A DNA stretch of 64,000 bases from Lepeophtheirus salmonis. Its lineage: Eukaryota > Arthropoda > Copepoda > Siphonostomatoida > Caligidae. Position numbers and translations under genes: made by a program. Numbering within the stretch: the stretch's first letter is position 1; the number at the start of each line of letters is the position of its first letter. Location of the stretch: assembly GCF_016086655.4 (NCBI RefSeq), contig NC_052135.2, positions 11,932,363 to 11,996,362 of the forward strand, given 5' to 3'. Below, one piece after another: positions 10,611-21,747 of the stretch. The notes beneath the pieces are model-generated. The model worked only from the letters and a program-made list of their open reading frames with translations. It was not told the DNA's origin and searched no databases.

Positions 10611-11090
10611 TAGTGATGGGAGGATTCCTAAAAAAAATCTCCATGACAATTCCGATGCAACTCTATTAAAAATTATTATTATTTGAAAAAAAAATCCAAA
10701 AACTGAAATTTTATGGAAAAAAATTTAAAGAATTAAATTTCAAATATACAATTTGATATTTAAATTTTTTTCAAAAATCTACATGTATTTACAAAAAACT
10801 AATTCCCAAAAAGAACTTTTCCCAAAAAATATGTTTGTTTTTTCTTGAGGAAAATTTCTAAGATCCACAACTGTTTACAAAAATATTTTTTTTTTTTGAA
10901 AATTAAATTTCAAATATTAAATTTTCTTGTAAAAAGCAAAAATCCCTTAATTTTGAGGGGGTCTATTTTTTGTTATAACCTAGCAAAGTCATAAATGAGA
11001 ATCGGAATAGTAGATTTAACAGTATTTTGCCGACGCTGATACCCGAAAAAACCCCCAATTCTCCAATTCCGATTAATCGTCCCATCACTA
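10611..11090. mobile_element. hAT-like element B1 carrying a family A body
   Basis: Left end TAGTGATGGGAGGATT and right end GATTAATCGTCCCATCACTA are inverted repeats. The flanking 8-mers are only partly alike (ATAAATAC, ATGAATCT). The interior at 10682-10962 is a family A body ending with TTGTAAAAAGCAAAAATCCC and then the B-specific GTTATAACC segment, the same junction as in B2 and B3. No transposase is encoded. Confidence 0.8.
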
Positions 11091-11920
11091 ATGAATCTAT
11101 ATCAATAAACAGGAATGCACCTCCACCCAAAAGTGATATCTATCTTCTTTTTTTTTTCTTTTTTCCATTTGTTGCATCCAATATAATACATATCAAAATA
11201 GTAAAAACAAAAAATAATTATTAATGCAATAATCAGTAATCACAAATCTCAAATATAATATGTATCATTTTTCCCCTTTTAATTTTTTATAAATTACTTT
11301 CGACGTCTTTTTCTTATGGAATAGAGTTTTAATGTACATCATACGGGAGTGAGTGCGCTGAAGTAAAGGCACTCAAAAGTTCCTTCTTCTTGATACACTG
11401 CCTTGGGTCCCTTTGTTGGTGGTTGGGGTGTGTGTGTATGTGAGGGAACGTAACCATCATCATATTCATCATCAGTATCACCAAGATTCCTCTTAAGAAG
11501 GCAAACAATTTATAATAACGACTTGAGAAGAGTTTACATTACAAGCCGGTGAAAAGAACAATAATATCACAGTTGAAGGTTTTTCTTTCCTCACTGTTAC
11601 GTTAGTTCTTTGAATTGCTCACAGACGTTAGCACAAACCGCTGATTCCCCTCCCCCCTTCCTCTTGAGTAGTGTGAGTGAATGTTGGTTGTTACTTTTTT
11701 GAAAAGAAAAAAAAAGGAAGGAAGGAAGGGAAAAAGAGGGAAAAAAGAGAAGGAGAGAGAGAGAAAAAAAGAAATGGTTGTTCGTTAATAACACATATTA
11801 TTTGATATTTATCAATGTATTAGTGATTGGAGTGAATCATCTACATATTTTGTGACTTGATGGTGTCTAGTGTTTTTTCTTCCCCGATTTTTTCTCCTAT
11901 TCGAGATTGACTCGCTCGTA
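11091..11920 (+). promoter_or_regulatory. Promoter-like / 5' leader region before candidate exon
   Basis: No recognised transposon lies between 11260 and 12006, unusual for this window. The region holds a GT-rich patch (GGTTGGGGTGTGTGTGTATG, 11421-11440), CAT/ATC trinucleotide runs (11455-11480), a purine-rich block (11701-11775) and, near its end, locally raised CpG density. It directly precedes the exon candidate at 11921. The promoter role is inference from position and composition; no TATA box or initiator was assigned. Confidence 0.35.
11701..11776. repeat. Polypurine (GGAA/GA)n tract
   Basis: About 75 bp almost entirely A and G on the plus strand, including AAGGAAGGAAGGAAGGG and GAGAGAGAGAG runs. 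Such tracts can be transcribed 5' leader or nucleosome-poor promoter DNA. Here it sits 145-220 bp before the candidate start codon. Confidence 0.8.
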
Positions 11921-12006
11921 ATGACAACGCAAAGTAGTAGAGAAAAAAGGAAGAGTTCGTCTTTCCTCTCAAAACTTCGTCCTCCGTCTCTCATCATATC
12001 CAAACG
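11921..12006 (+). CDS. Candidate first coding exon (Ser/Arg/Lys-rich N-terminus)
   Basis: ATG at 11921 opens a frame reading MTTQSSREKRKSSSF, then LSKLRPPSLIISK, and ends in CG before GTAAGATC, a near-ideal splice donor; read through, the next codon is a stop, as expected for an intron. Composition (Ser, Arg, Lys, then a short hydrophobic LIIS) suits a disordered N-terminus. The exon ends after two bases of a codon. The Ser-rich exon starting at 56668 needs exactly two upstream bases, and CG+A gives Arg, so joining them keeps the frame; the assembled gene would then be 562 codons plus stop. About a third of random pairings would match phase, and the span would contain the Clic gene, so the link is unproven. 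It could equally start another gene, or 11921 may be leader only. Confidence 0.5.
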
Positions 12007-13345
12007 GTAAGATCAATTTATTTCTATGTATATATATTGATGTAATAGTCAATTATTTAATGATCCGTGACATATTTTCTCTCTCTATTTTTTCCTTATT
12101 TTTATTCATCATCCCTCATTAAGCAACTTTGTCAGTCGGTGGAAGATATCATTTCATATTTATGGATAGAGTTGTAAATTTCAAGCATTTTCTAAATATG
12201 CACAATTTTTATTTCTAGTTGGCAATTTGAGCAGTGATTTTTGTTCCATTTTCCTAAACTTTTATAATTATTCCTTTTTTTTAAGGAAAGAACTTCAAAG
12301 TATAAATAGGAATTCAATATTAGCTCAACTTTTCGAATGCAAAATAATTATTAAGCACTCTATAAGAAAAAAATAATAATTTCCGGTCAACAACCACCCC
12401 CCTATCGCGAATGTCGTGATCATTAAAGCCTTTTTATACTCAAAGCAATGGAAATATAACATTTTAAGCCGATAAAGTACAATTTTAAGGTCATGAAAAA
12501 GGTCAAAGGTTACGAAAAAGGTCAACTTCTTCTAAATTTTATTTTAGCGTGTGAATTAGGGTGTCCCAAAAATAGGATGACTTGTTCATTCGATCTTCTG
12601 TTGTATTTTTAATGAAAAAACTATGTTTGTAAAGTTTCATTCTTCTAAGGGCATTTTTTGACCTCTATAGCCATTTGAAAATGACTTGTTTTTTAACAAC
12701 ATTCTCTATTTGTAAAATGATTCAAAAATTTCAATTTTAAAGTGATGTTGCTGAATTTTAGAAGTTTCAATTTTAAAGTTGTGTTATTGAGTTTCAAAAT
12801 TTGTATTTAAGTTCATTTTCTCAAGTGAAACACAAGAATATAATCCCTGTTTTTCATATTGAAGAAAAACCAATTGTAGCTCCAAGAAATACTTTAGATT
12901 CTTTTCGGTTTCGTTTTTTTTTTTACATATCGAAAGTGCTTAGAATCGACAATTCTAGCTTTGTATGTACATTGTGAGCTTTGTAAATCCAAAAACTTTT
13001 TAAGCGTTCGACTATTTTTGTTGTTGCTAACTTGAACATTATTATTTTTTTTTTTTTCTAAAGCTGTTGTAATTATTCTTACATTCTTGAGGAGAGAACA
13101 TCCAAGTATAAAGTGTAACCAGGAGTGTGTGTATTCATGATTGACGGAAAGTAAGGCTGAGGACTTGCGTTTATTTCCTTTATCTCACAGCTAATTTAAT
13201 GAAGCATCGTGAGAGAGTAGCTGCTCTTTTCTCAAATTTGTTACAATTGTCAGGGTAGCAATATTAATTTTTGGTTTCTTCTATGTATAAATATACGGAA
13301 AATAATACCAATTTACAACCATATACATTGTTGATTGTCAGATTA
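12007..13345. other. Gene-free stretch, probably intron
   Basis: Follows the candidate donor. A/T-rich, with no exon or family repeat recognised. GGGTGTCCCAAAAATAGGAT near 12560 resembles a transposon end, but I found no matching partner. Confidence 0.4.
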
Positions 13346-14437
13346 TCTATATATTAAATGTCAACGTCTGTCTCTGCTTGGGTTTGTTCTTCAATCACAG
13401 CCAAACCAATGAATAGATTTTCCTGAAATTTTTCATGTAGGTTCTTAAGGGCCCAGAAACGGTTTTGGTTACCATTTTTTGGCCTTTAAGGCCATGTTGT
13501 CCTTTAAATAGTATTTTTTAGACTTTCACCTGTACAAACTGAGGTCCGCAGGGTATTTTGGATATAAAAGGTTCCTATGATGCTCAGGGAAGTGGCAGTG
13601 GAATATTTGAACCTGATTCGGGCACCAACAGCCCACAGCCTGTATTCTGCATAATAGAAGGTGTTCTTACTGCTTAGAAATGCGGTTGTAGTGCAATTTA
13701 ATCTGCCTTGAGGCCCAGTACATCCCTTGTACAATCTGAGAGCCGGGGTGTAATTTGGGGTATTATGAGGGCTCCTTGATTCTCAGGAAAGGGGTGGCGA
13801 ATAACGTGCCTCGGGCCTAGTAGTTCACCTGCACAACTCGTGGGCTTGGGTGTATAATAGAATATTAGAAGAGTTCCTTGGTTCCTAGAAACGTGGTGGG
13901 GGTAGAATATACTGTATTTTGGCCCAGTACTTCACTTGTATAACCTGAGAGCTGGAGTGTATTTGGGGATATTAGGAGGTTTCCTTGATGCTCAGGGAAT
14001 CGGCGGTGGAGAAATTGAACTTGTCTCTGGCCTAGCAGTTCACTTGCACAACCTGTGGCTGGGGTGTATTATAGCATATTAGAAGGGTTCATTGAGGCAT
14101 AGAAACGCGTCGGCGGTAGAGATTAAACTGTATTTGTCCAGTGCTTCACCTGCGTACAATCTGTGAGCCGGGCTGTGTTTTGGGAAATTGGGAGGTTTCA
14201 TTGATGCTCAGCAAAGTGGCTGCAAGACTTTGAGTTCGGTATCTCACCCAGAATAAAGCAACTACTTCCTCATTGTGTAAAAGTAGAGTGCCAATATATT
14301 AGTATACTCATGCTCATAAAACCAACATGAGAATAATTCTTCAAATTTTAGGGTATTTGTTTTACATTAAGCAGAAGAGTTCTTAAAATATTTTAATTTC
14401 TTAATGACCCGGGCAACGCCAAGTAAACCTACTATAG
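13346..14437 (+). mobile_element. Non-autonomous Helitron-like element
   Basis: Begins TCTATATATTAAATGTCAAC after ...TTA, then TCTGTCTCTGCTTGGG and a block with AATGAATAGATTTTCCTGAAA, the kind of 5' end seen in insect Helitrons. Near the other end is ACCCGGGCAACGCC, resembling the GC-rich 3' hairpin, followed within ~15 bp by CTACTATAGT, a poor version of the CTRR(T) end. There are no terminal inverted repeats and no Rep/helicase coding. The interior is a tandem array. The assignment rests on end structure and is moderately secure; the exact 3' end is uncertain. Confidence 0.6.
13516..14245 (+). repeat. ~107-bp tandem array, seven alternating units
   Basis: Unit starts fall near 13516, 13618, 13714, 13816, 13923, 14031 and 14138 (spacing 96-108 bp). 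Units share CCCAGTACTTCACTTGTA-like and TTGATGCTCAGG-like words. Odd units carry GTGTATTTTGGGATATTAGG-type sequence; even units carry CCTAG.AGTTCAC, GTATAATAGAATATTAGAAG and TAGAAACGCG. The true higher-order period is therefore a ~214-bp A-B dimer. The array is G+C-richer than its surroundings and does not encode a protein. Confidence 0.75.
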
Positions 14438-15221
14438 TATATTATTTAATATGGATTTTCTCCCGCTTCTCTCTTTTGGTCATAGGGATGAATAAATGTT
14501 AATATCCGAAACTCACTCACTCTCCATGCTGTTGTTAAACTCTTTATTTGTTGTTATGTTGTTATTTGCATAGATATTTGCAAAAAAAACAACAACAATA
14601 ATCATAAGAGATTATCAGTGTCTATTTTTGTGCATATTTTTAATTTCTTTGTTAGTGCAACCACCACTTCTCTCTTTTAAGCTTTAATTTTTTCTTCCTT
14701 AATCTTCTTCACCTTATATTTTATGGAGAAGTCAATGGCTTCAATTCAATGATAATATAATTTGATAGTATTGATTAAAAATGTAAACTCCAACTCGTGA
14801 TTTTCTCCTTTTTGGGATGTACTGGGTTGTAAATAAGTCATGCACCACCTTCCATGCTGTACTTCAATTTTAATCTAAATGAAGTCAAAGGAACTCTGTA
14901 GACATCAAAGAGAGATTTACATGAACATTATTTGTATACTTGGTCGTCATTTGTGGCAATTGTTGTGCCTTGACGAGGGAGAGACACAAACTTATTTATA
15001 GGTGGAGAGATCCAGGATGACCGAGAGACATGAGGAGAAGAAATCACGTGGAGGAATAATATAACACTTATTTATAAGATCAGGTGTATTCTTTATAATA
15101 CAAAAACCTACTCTAATTTATTTACAAAATACATGACTATTTATACTACGTAAAATACAGTACTTTAATACATAAAAGAAAATACAAGAAGATAAGAACA
15201 AGGGGAAGGAAATATAAAAAT
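14438..15221. other. Gene-free stretch
   Basis: Nothing firmly recognised. The part 14955-15280 (GACGAGGGAGAGACACAAAC, AGATCCAGGATGACCGAGAG) is less A/T-biased and could be an LTR or other transposon fragment, but no partner copy is in the window. Confidence 0.35.
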
Positions 15222-15790
15222 ACATTACAGCAATGACAGCCTCAAAGAGGGGAATGAAAGAAGGTTGCACACACATATGAGATGAAGCTGGGGATAATCT
15301 TTTTTCAATCCTTATTCATGGAGGACGTGAGATCAGCAATGTTGCTGTGATGGACTGGGCAGGCTTTGGAATCCACTTGCCACCAGATGTTGTAGTCCAT
15401 CAAGTTGAGAAACTGACTCTGGGGTGACCCGAAGTTCATTAATAATACTTCTGCAATGCTCCATAATTAATTGTTGATGCTTTTGAGTCCAGAATGGCCT
15501 CTTCTCTTAACTCTTTGACTTTCCCCTAGCAGCCTGGAAGGCATACGATGCGTTAGGCCGGTATAATGACTTCTTTTTCGTGAATTCGTCTATGAACATG
15601 AACGGGTTGGTCTCAAAAGAGTGATTGACAACTTTGGAGGTTAGCTTGACTATTCTACCACTTTGAGGATTATCCTTGAGCATGGAAACGGCGCTTGCAA
15701 GTGCAATAGATGGTATGTCGGTTCACCCCAAACTGCTTGACGATGTCCGAGCTAATTCGATACAGTTAAAGAAGTGGTCCAAGACTTATT
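15222..15790 (-). pseudogene. Tc1/mariner-like transposase remnant, internally deleted
   Basis: Minus strand. The N-terminal part (from ~15790) reads ISSDIVKQFGVNRHTIY and CKRRFHAQG, a helix-turn-helix. The C-terminal part reads LDYNIWWQVDSKACPVHHSN, then IADLTSSMNKDWKKI and VCNLLSFPSLRL before a stop near 15224. LDY.IW follows the last catalytic acid in Tc1/mariner transposases. The core between them is deleted and frames are broken. It closely resembles the C-terminus at 37948-38217 (LDYSIWWEVESK), so both belong to one family. Confidence 0.75.
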
Positions 15791-17009
15791 CAATACCCGG
15801 CATGATATACTATGCTAGATGTAATGGAATCTCCTTGAATGTGTTGGTTTTTTTTTGTGATATATGCACATATATACTTAACAAAGTAGTACATACTTAT
15901 AATAAGTTTCCTTCGCATGACCTTTAGACCGCAAGTTAGTTCATCTTACTCTCTCTTTCTCTTTCATTTTTTGAATGGTACTGTCTCTATGAAACAATAC
16001 TATGTATATTAAAGTACATGCATTCATATATATATATATATATAAATCTCAGGGATGGGAACGCCTTTTCAATTTTCTGTAGAATCATTTATTTTAGAAT
16101 AATATACATAGGTACTTATTATATGATTTGATTTTTTTTTTTTTTTTTTTTTTGCAATTCACAGAGTTGCATACGTTCCTTATAATAGATCATATAAAAA
16201 CAGGTGACGCCATTGTATCTGTATATACATTATTCACAAAGTATGTAACTAACGTTATGTATTTCGTAGCAACTTAGTTATATCTCATTCTCCATAAGCT
16301 AAAGGTAGTATTAGTAGGACCAACTATCAGCATATTATTCTCTAAAATAATTTTGGGTTTTGCTTTTAAAAAGTCAATGGAAGTGAGTCACACTTGGGTC
16401 ATGACCCCTTATTCTCATCATTATTGCTAAAAAAAAATATATAAAAGATTAATGTCTTAAAAGGCTACAATCTTTTTGATGGGACTTGTTAGCTAGGTAA
16501 TGGTTAAACTGGTTTCGTTGTTGCCTATTTTTAGGTCATGGATGGGTTTTTGTACATACTGTATATCATGCTTGAACTGATTTAAAAAAAGAAAGGATTC
16601 AAAATCAAGAATTGTATTGTTGAGTTCAACAGATGTGCTGATTTAACACAAATGCAATCTTAAACAAAAATCAAGTAAAGCAAATATGCCCAATATCTCC
16701 AATGTACATATAGCCTAATATTTCATAGGACTATTTAGGTCAAATTTATTGGATATGTTGAGATATTGCTCATTTGGTTTATGTGACTTCATTTGACTCT
16801 GAAAAGGCCTTTCACATAAAATATTTCCATTTATAATGACGCTTAGTTTTTGTTACTTTAAGCGCAATCTACGACACCTCCAAAGGACTAAGTATAATAC
16901 ATGATCTGTTGATAGAAATTGACTGTAATTATTCGTCGAAAAATACAAATATAATCAAGAAATCGTTGTTGCTTGTTTTGGTGTTGACGGGTCACATATA
17001 AATATATTC
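15791..17009. other. Gene-free stretch with homopolymer and (TA)n tracts
   Basis: Contains a (TA)n run near 16027 and a ~24-bp T run near 16131. No gene recognised. Confidence 0.45.
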
Positions 17010-18059
17010 CGGAGCGTCCGCAGGATTATAATATGGGTGGGGGCTTTTGAGTTTTTTTGAAAGTCCAAAAATCCATAGCTATTCTCAAAAAATTAAATTT
17101 TTTTGAAAAATAATTCAAAAATCTAGAGCTATTCATAAAAAATTAAATTTTTGAAAAAAAAAAAATCAAATATTATATTTTTTGGAAGAAAATATCTATA
17201 CTCAACTGCTATTCACAAAAAATTTCAAAAATTAATTTTTTTCTAAAATCCTCAACTATTACAAAAAATTAAGTTTTTGTAAAATAAGTGAAAAATCCAC
17301 ACCTGTACATAAAAATTTAATTTTTTGGAAAAAAATTGCAGTCACAGTTCTCAAAAAAATACATTTTAAATATTAATTTAAGAAAAAAAGAAATTGAAGT
17401 ATTAAATGTTTTCAATTAAAAATTCCAAAATCCTCCTTTAAATTTTAGGTGGTTTTCCTAGTTTACAGGCTTGAGGGCTTGACGAAGGGTTCTCTTGTAG
17501 ACCTTAAGACCAAGGCCTCTCTTGTCCTCGACAGACTTTTTCACGGCAGCAACCATTTCGTCCGACCTTTGAGGCCTTGTGTTAGATCGTTTGGTCGCCT
17601 CAAGAGTCCCTTTGGCTACCACAAAAAACAGTTGTGAGGCTGCGGTTCAGAACCTTGGCAATTTCAGTGGGAGTTTTTCCCCGCGCGGAAAGTTCCAAAA
17701 TTGCGACTCGACGTCTCTCCATATTATCGGCTGTTGTTTCACTGTTGCTATTTAGATTTTGCTGGAGTTTTGTTCATAACTAGTCAAGACCTTTGCCTCG
17801 AAGCATCGTTCGGTTTCAACTCAATAAAATCACGAATATGTGCATGGCGTAAAATTTAAGGGAGTGTTCAGTTTTAGACGCGCACACGTGTATTGGAAAA
17901 AATATATCAAATATTAAATTTTAAAGGGAAAAATTTCGATTTATCCTCAGCTATTCACACAAAATTAGAAAAGTAAATTAAATTTCCTATTAAAAAGGAA
18001 AAATTCCTTAATTTGAAGGGGCTACAGCCCCTCTAACCCACACCTTACGGATGCCACTG
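17010..18059 (+). mobile_element. Family A copy A6, interrupted by a transposase fragment
   Basis: Left terminus CGGAGCGTCCGCAGGATTAT, A/T body with TCCATAGCTATTC-type units, foreign insert at about 17445-17890, body again, then AAATTCCTTAATTTGAAGGG, GCTACAGCCCCTC and ACGGATGCCACTG. No clean target duplication was found (TATTC upstream, CATAT downstream). Confidence 0.8.
17445..17890 (-). pseudogene. Tc1/mariner transposase N-terminal fragment inside A6
   Basis: Minus strand from about 17724 reads MERRRVAILELSARGKTPTE, IAKVLNRSLTTVF, a frameshift, VAKGTLEATKRSNTRPQRSD, EMVAAVKKSVEDKRG. This is the first helix-turn-helix and GRPR-like linker of a Tc1/mariner transposase, preceded by an untranslated leader to ~17890. 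The catalytic domain is absent. Its position inside A6 means it inserted after A6. Confidence 0.75.
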
Positions 18060-18507
18060 CATATATATTAGCTATGTAGATACATAATGTGAAGTGTATT
18101 TTTTCTTTCTCATTTACTGCATAAGTAAACAAAATCATTTTATTAAATCCCTATAAGGCTTATATTAATCTTATGAGAGCCATTGTATGAGCATTGCATT
18201 TAATGTTATTGTAGGTAAGTCAATTTTGTTTCATTTATCTCAACCATAAATGGTACGACTTGGCGGATTGAACTTATGTTTCTTAGTTGTTATTTTTTAG
18301 TCTTTGAGATTCATGCATGCATATCATTTTATGGAAAAGGAAATATGAACTGCATTGTTTGATCTATGTACCTACAGAGCTGGCCTTTTCAACCTAGGGG
18401 AAAAGAGGTCATTTAATAAAGAATGTAATATAATTCGTATATGTATGTATATATATTCCACGTTATTTTGCAAACATATGTATGAGGTATGTTTTATACC
18501 TATAGAA
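18060..18507. other. Gene-free stretch
   Basis: Nothing recognised between A6 and B2. Confidence 0.45.
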
Positions 18508-19252
18508 TAGTGATGGACGATTAATCGGAATCGGTAAATCTGGTGTTTTTTCTGGAATTAGGATCGGCATAGGGAGAATAGTGTTAAATTTGCGATTCTG
18601 ATTCTTGTGAATTACTGTTATTATTTAACTATTCATTTCTTTTCTAAGTTATGAAAAAATAGGGAATTTTTGCTTTTTATAATTTTAATATTTGAAATAT
18701 AATTAAATGTTACAAATTTTTTTCCAAAAAACTTATTTTTCTGTGAATAACTATTTATTTGGAAATTTTTCTCCAAAAATTTAATAATTGATTTTTTTTT
18801 TTTTGCAAAAAAAATTATCCTAGAAATTTTATTATTGAAACACTTTTCCAGAATATTTTTTTAAACAACAAGAATTTTTGCAATTTTGTTCCCAAAATTT
18901 TATTTTTTATGAACAACTGTGGATTTTGGAATTTTTTCTGCAAACAAATTTATTTTTTGCGAATATTTGTGGATTTTGAAAAGTTTCTAATTATCAAATT
19001 GTATATTTGAATTTATTTTTTTAAACTTTATATTAAAATTTTTTTTTTCACAAGAATTTTCATTGTTGTATTTTTTATTTTTTAAAGAAATTGCAATAAC
19101 CAGAAAAAAATATATTTATTTATAATCCTGTGGACACTTTGTAAGCAAAATGTTATTTTTTACCTATTTTTTGAAATATTTAAGAATAAGGATCGGCAAT
19201 TTTTACTAGAATCCCATCGGCATTGGGATTTTTTTTAATCGTCCCATCATTA
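18508..19252 (-). mobile_element. hAT-like element B2, 8-bp target duplication, with family A body
   Basis: Left end TAGTGATGGACGATTAATCG, right end TTTTAATCGTCCCATCATTA, flanked by the perfect 8-bp duplication CTATAGAA (18500-18507 and 19253-19260). The interior (18660-19140) is a family A body ending in TAATCCTGTGGACAC. The junctions with B sequence match those of B3 read on the other strand. No transposase is encoded, so it depends on a hAT helper. Confidence 0.9.
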
Positions 19253-19303
19253 CTATAGAATGAAGTTTGTCTAACTTACAGTGTGTAGTCTAGTGTTTTT
19301 CGA

Positions 19304-19629
19304 TATACCCAAGGTTAATAGAAATACAAGGTTATACCATCATGTAATCGGGTTAGCTAGAATTTGTCAATCTGATGTATTGTACTCACTGCTGAGAAAA
19401 ACAGGGAGATTTTGACAAAACATGCAACCACTCATAGTCTAAGACGTCACTATTGCTAGAATTTTAAATTTGATGTATTGTACCGACTGCTGGGTAGGAA
19501 AAACAGATTTTGACAAAACATGCAACCATTCATCTACTATGACGTCAATATTAAAAGCGTGGTGGAAGTCAAACATCAGTCGTACATGCATTATGATATA
19601 ACCTTCTATTTCTATTAACCTTGGGTATA
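19304..19629. mobile_element. MITE family D, copy D1, ~37-bp terminal inverted repeats
   Basis: TATACCCAAGGTTAATAGAA at the left is matched by TTCTATTAACCTTGGGTATA at the right; the inverted repeats extend ~37 bp with two mismatches. TA is likely the target duplication. The interior contains two imperfect copies of a ~100-bp segment with GATGTATTGTAC, ACTGCTG and TTGACAAAACATGCAACCA. It is non-coding. A second, less complete copy lies at 40005-40210. Confidence 0.85.
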
Positions 19630-20739
19630 CCGGTACTTTAGTGGTATCAGGCAGAACTGATACATTTAATACGCTACAATACTAAATTGATTGCTTCTGC
19701 GCTACTTATACTTTTTTTTAAATTGGGCTCGCAATGGCATAATTCTCCAAATTTATTGCGATCCCCCTTCAAACAAAAATTATTTTTAAAACAAAAGTAA
19801 TCAAAATTCTGTGGTTACTCCTGTATGTGCATGTTAATTGCATTTTTGTTTAATATTCCCGGTCAAAAAAGTATCGAAAAGTATTCAACTATCGGAACTG
19901 GTACTAAAATATTGTTTTTCAGATGACATTAAATGTAATCTGTAGCCATTTTGTCTTGGAATATTTGTATCATACATATATTACAAAGTGGACCTTCTTT
20001 CAATGCCTTGTGTGTATGGCCCTTGTTATTTTATAATTAAAGATAGATGGTATGTATATAATAAACCTACGTATAGATATAATATACATGTACCTAGTTG
20101 AGCCATCAATGGTTGATGGATCATCTTTTGAAAGTTTATTCCTTGGTTTTTTGTAATTTAAAATTACTTTTTAAAGAATTTTGGGAAGGATTTTTATATG
20201 TACAGATCTATATATATAATATATATTTATAATACTTACTTGTACCCTGGCTATAAATGAGATTATTCTTTAATCTCGTATTTTGTGAAAGAGGAATAGG
20301 AGGGCAAAGGGAGATAGAGGTATGTATTTTATGATAACAATATATACCTATGATATATACAAGATATAAAAAGTATTTATGTATTAAATTCCTATAATTT
20401 TTCATCGACCCACATATCCGTTGTCGTGGTTGGAGGTGCCTTGATGTTTTTAAATTACATTTTTAATTAAAATCAAAGTTTGTGTATATATATGTGTGTA
20501 TATTGGACTGTCCTATTTTGGGAGTAATGCTGACAATCTAAAAATAGAGTTTGGAGCCTCTTGAACCTTTTTCATGACTTTTTGGATCTAAATTGACTAC
20601 TTTTGGCATCTTGTACCGCCCCATATATGATGATATGAGAAAAAATTGTACTTGACATATTAACATGTTCCAAAATAATTGAAAAAAGTTCGTTTGAAGG
20701 GAAAGGAGAAGAGTTAGCTAGAAAATTCCAACAGCATCG
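19630..20739. other. Gene-free stretch
   Basis: A/T-rich; no exon or recognised repeat. A short phrase near 20505 (GACTGTCCTATTTTGGGAG) resembles an inverted form of the one at 12560, which may be ends of a DNA transposon. Confidence 0.4.
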
Positions 20740-21480
20740 ATTTTCTCATGAATTTTATCGTGGAAAAACATTCCATAGTTATTCAAAGACTAAATAGCTA
20801 ATGCCTAAATACCACATTTGCAAATGTTTCTCCATTCATTGCTGAACATGGGCACTCAAAGTTTCCTCTTGTACTTTTTGATATGCTACAAACTGGGTAA
20901 AACAGTGTCCGAGATCAACAGCGACCTCACTATCTTTTCTCTGATGCCTTCCCTAGTCGCTCAACCCTCTTTCGGTGGGCTGGTGAGATCTGATATTGCA
21001 CTTTTAAGCTCGAGAAATGTGTCTCATCAGGACGTCCCCGGGAGACAAGGACACTAACAACATCGCCCATGTGAAGGACCTGGTAAAGAACAAATCCTGA
21101 TTCAGCGTTCGAGAGATCTCAAAGGAGCTTTCCCTACAACCCACAGTGATTTATAGAATCCTGACTGATTATCTCCTCTTCAAAAACCTCATCAGTGTAT
21201 GGGACAACGCACATATCCAACGATACCAGGCAGTTCTTAAAGTGGAGAAAGGTGGAAACGATCAAACAGAGTCCCTACATCCCGGATTTCAATCTCTCCA
21301 ACCAAATTTCTCTTCTGTAAGCTTAAACACCTGCTCCGGAATTACGATTTTGATAGCAATGAAGACCTCACTCGCAGCATTCAGCGAGTGATGAAGTTAG
21401 TGAACGAAGATGAGCTTTCCAGGCAGTTGTAGGTGTTAGAGAACCATTGCCATCCCGTTTCCGAACTGTAGGAGACTATG
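20740..21480 (+). pseudogene. Degenerate DNA-transposon transposase
   Basis: Plus-strand fragments in several frames: KTVSEINSDL near the start, REISKELSLQPTVIYRIL (a helix-turn-helix) near 21110-21165, then VWDNAHIQR near 21198-21225 and, after frameshifts, SPYIPDFNLSNQ, KLKHLLRNYDFDSNEDLTRS and IQRVMKLVNEDELSRQL. The order (DNA-binding helices, a WDNA.IH acid motif, SPY.PD..L, then a KLK segment) is that of Tc1/mariner-superfamily transposases. Stops and frameshifts throughout show it is dead. Terminal repeats were not located. Confidence 0.6.
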
Positions 21481-21747
21481 TGTCATGATTGAGTAATTTT
21501 TCTAATGTAATCTCTTGTCTTACGCTGGCAGTATCAATACTTTCGAATATTTTGGAGTATTTGGTTTTAGAGTAAAAAATGTTAGGCATATTGTTTTGAA
21601 TAATGTAAGGGTTCAATAATTTGGGGGCTCCCTATTTTATCAAGCATAAATTGGAAAAATGCAACCTACCCTAGCTGAATGAATTGATGAACCAAAAGGA
21701 AGAAGATTATTTTTGTGATATGCTTCATCCATTAAAACACCAACTAT

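Noticed and set aside
13504..13734. A 76-codon minus-strand frame in the Helitron array
   Set aside because: It spans two array units and is explained by the repeat; no homologous protein motif.
14955..15280. Possible LTR or retrotransposon end
   Set aside because: No TG..CA borders, primer-binding site, polypurine tract or second copy could be shown in this window.
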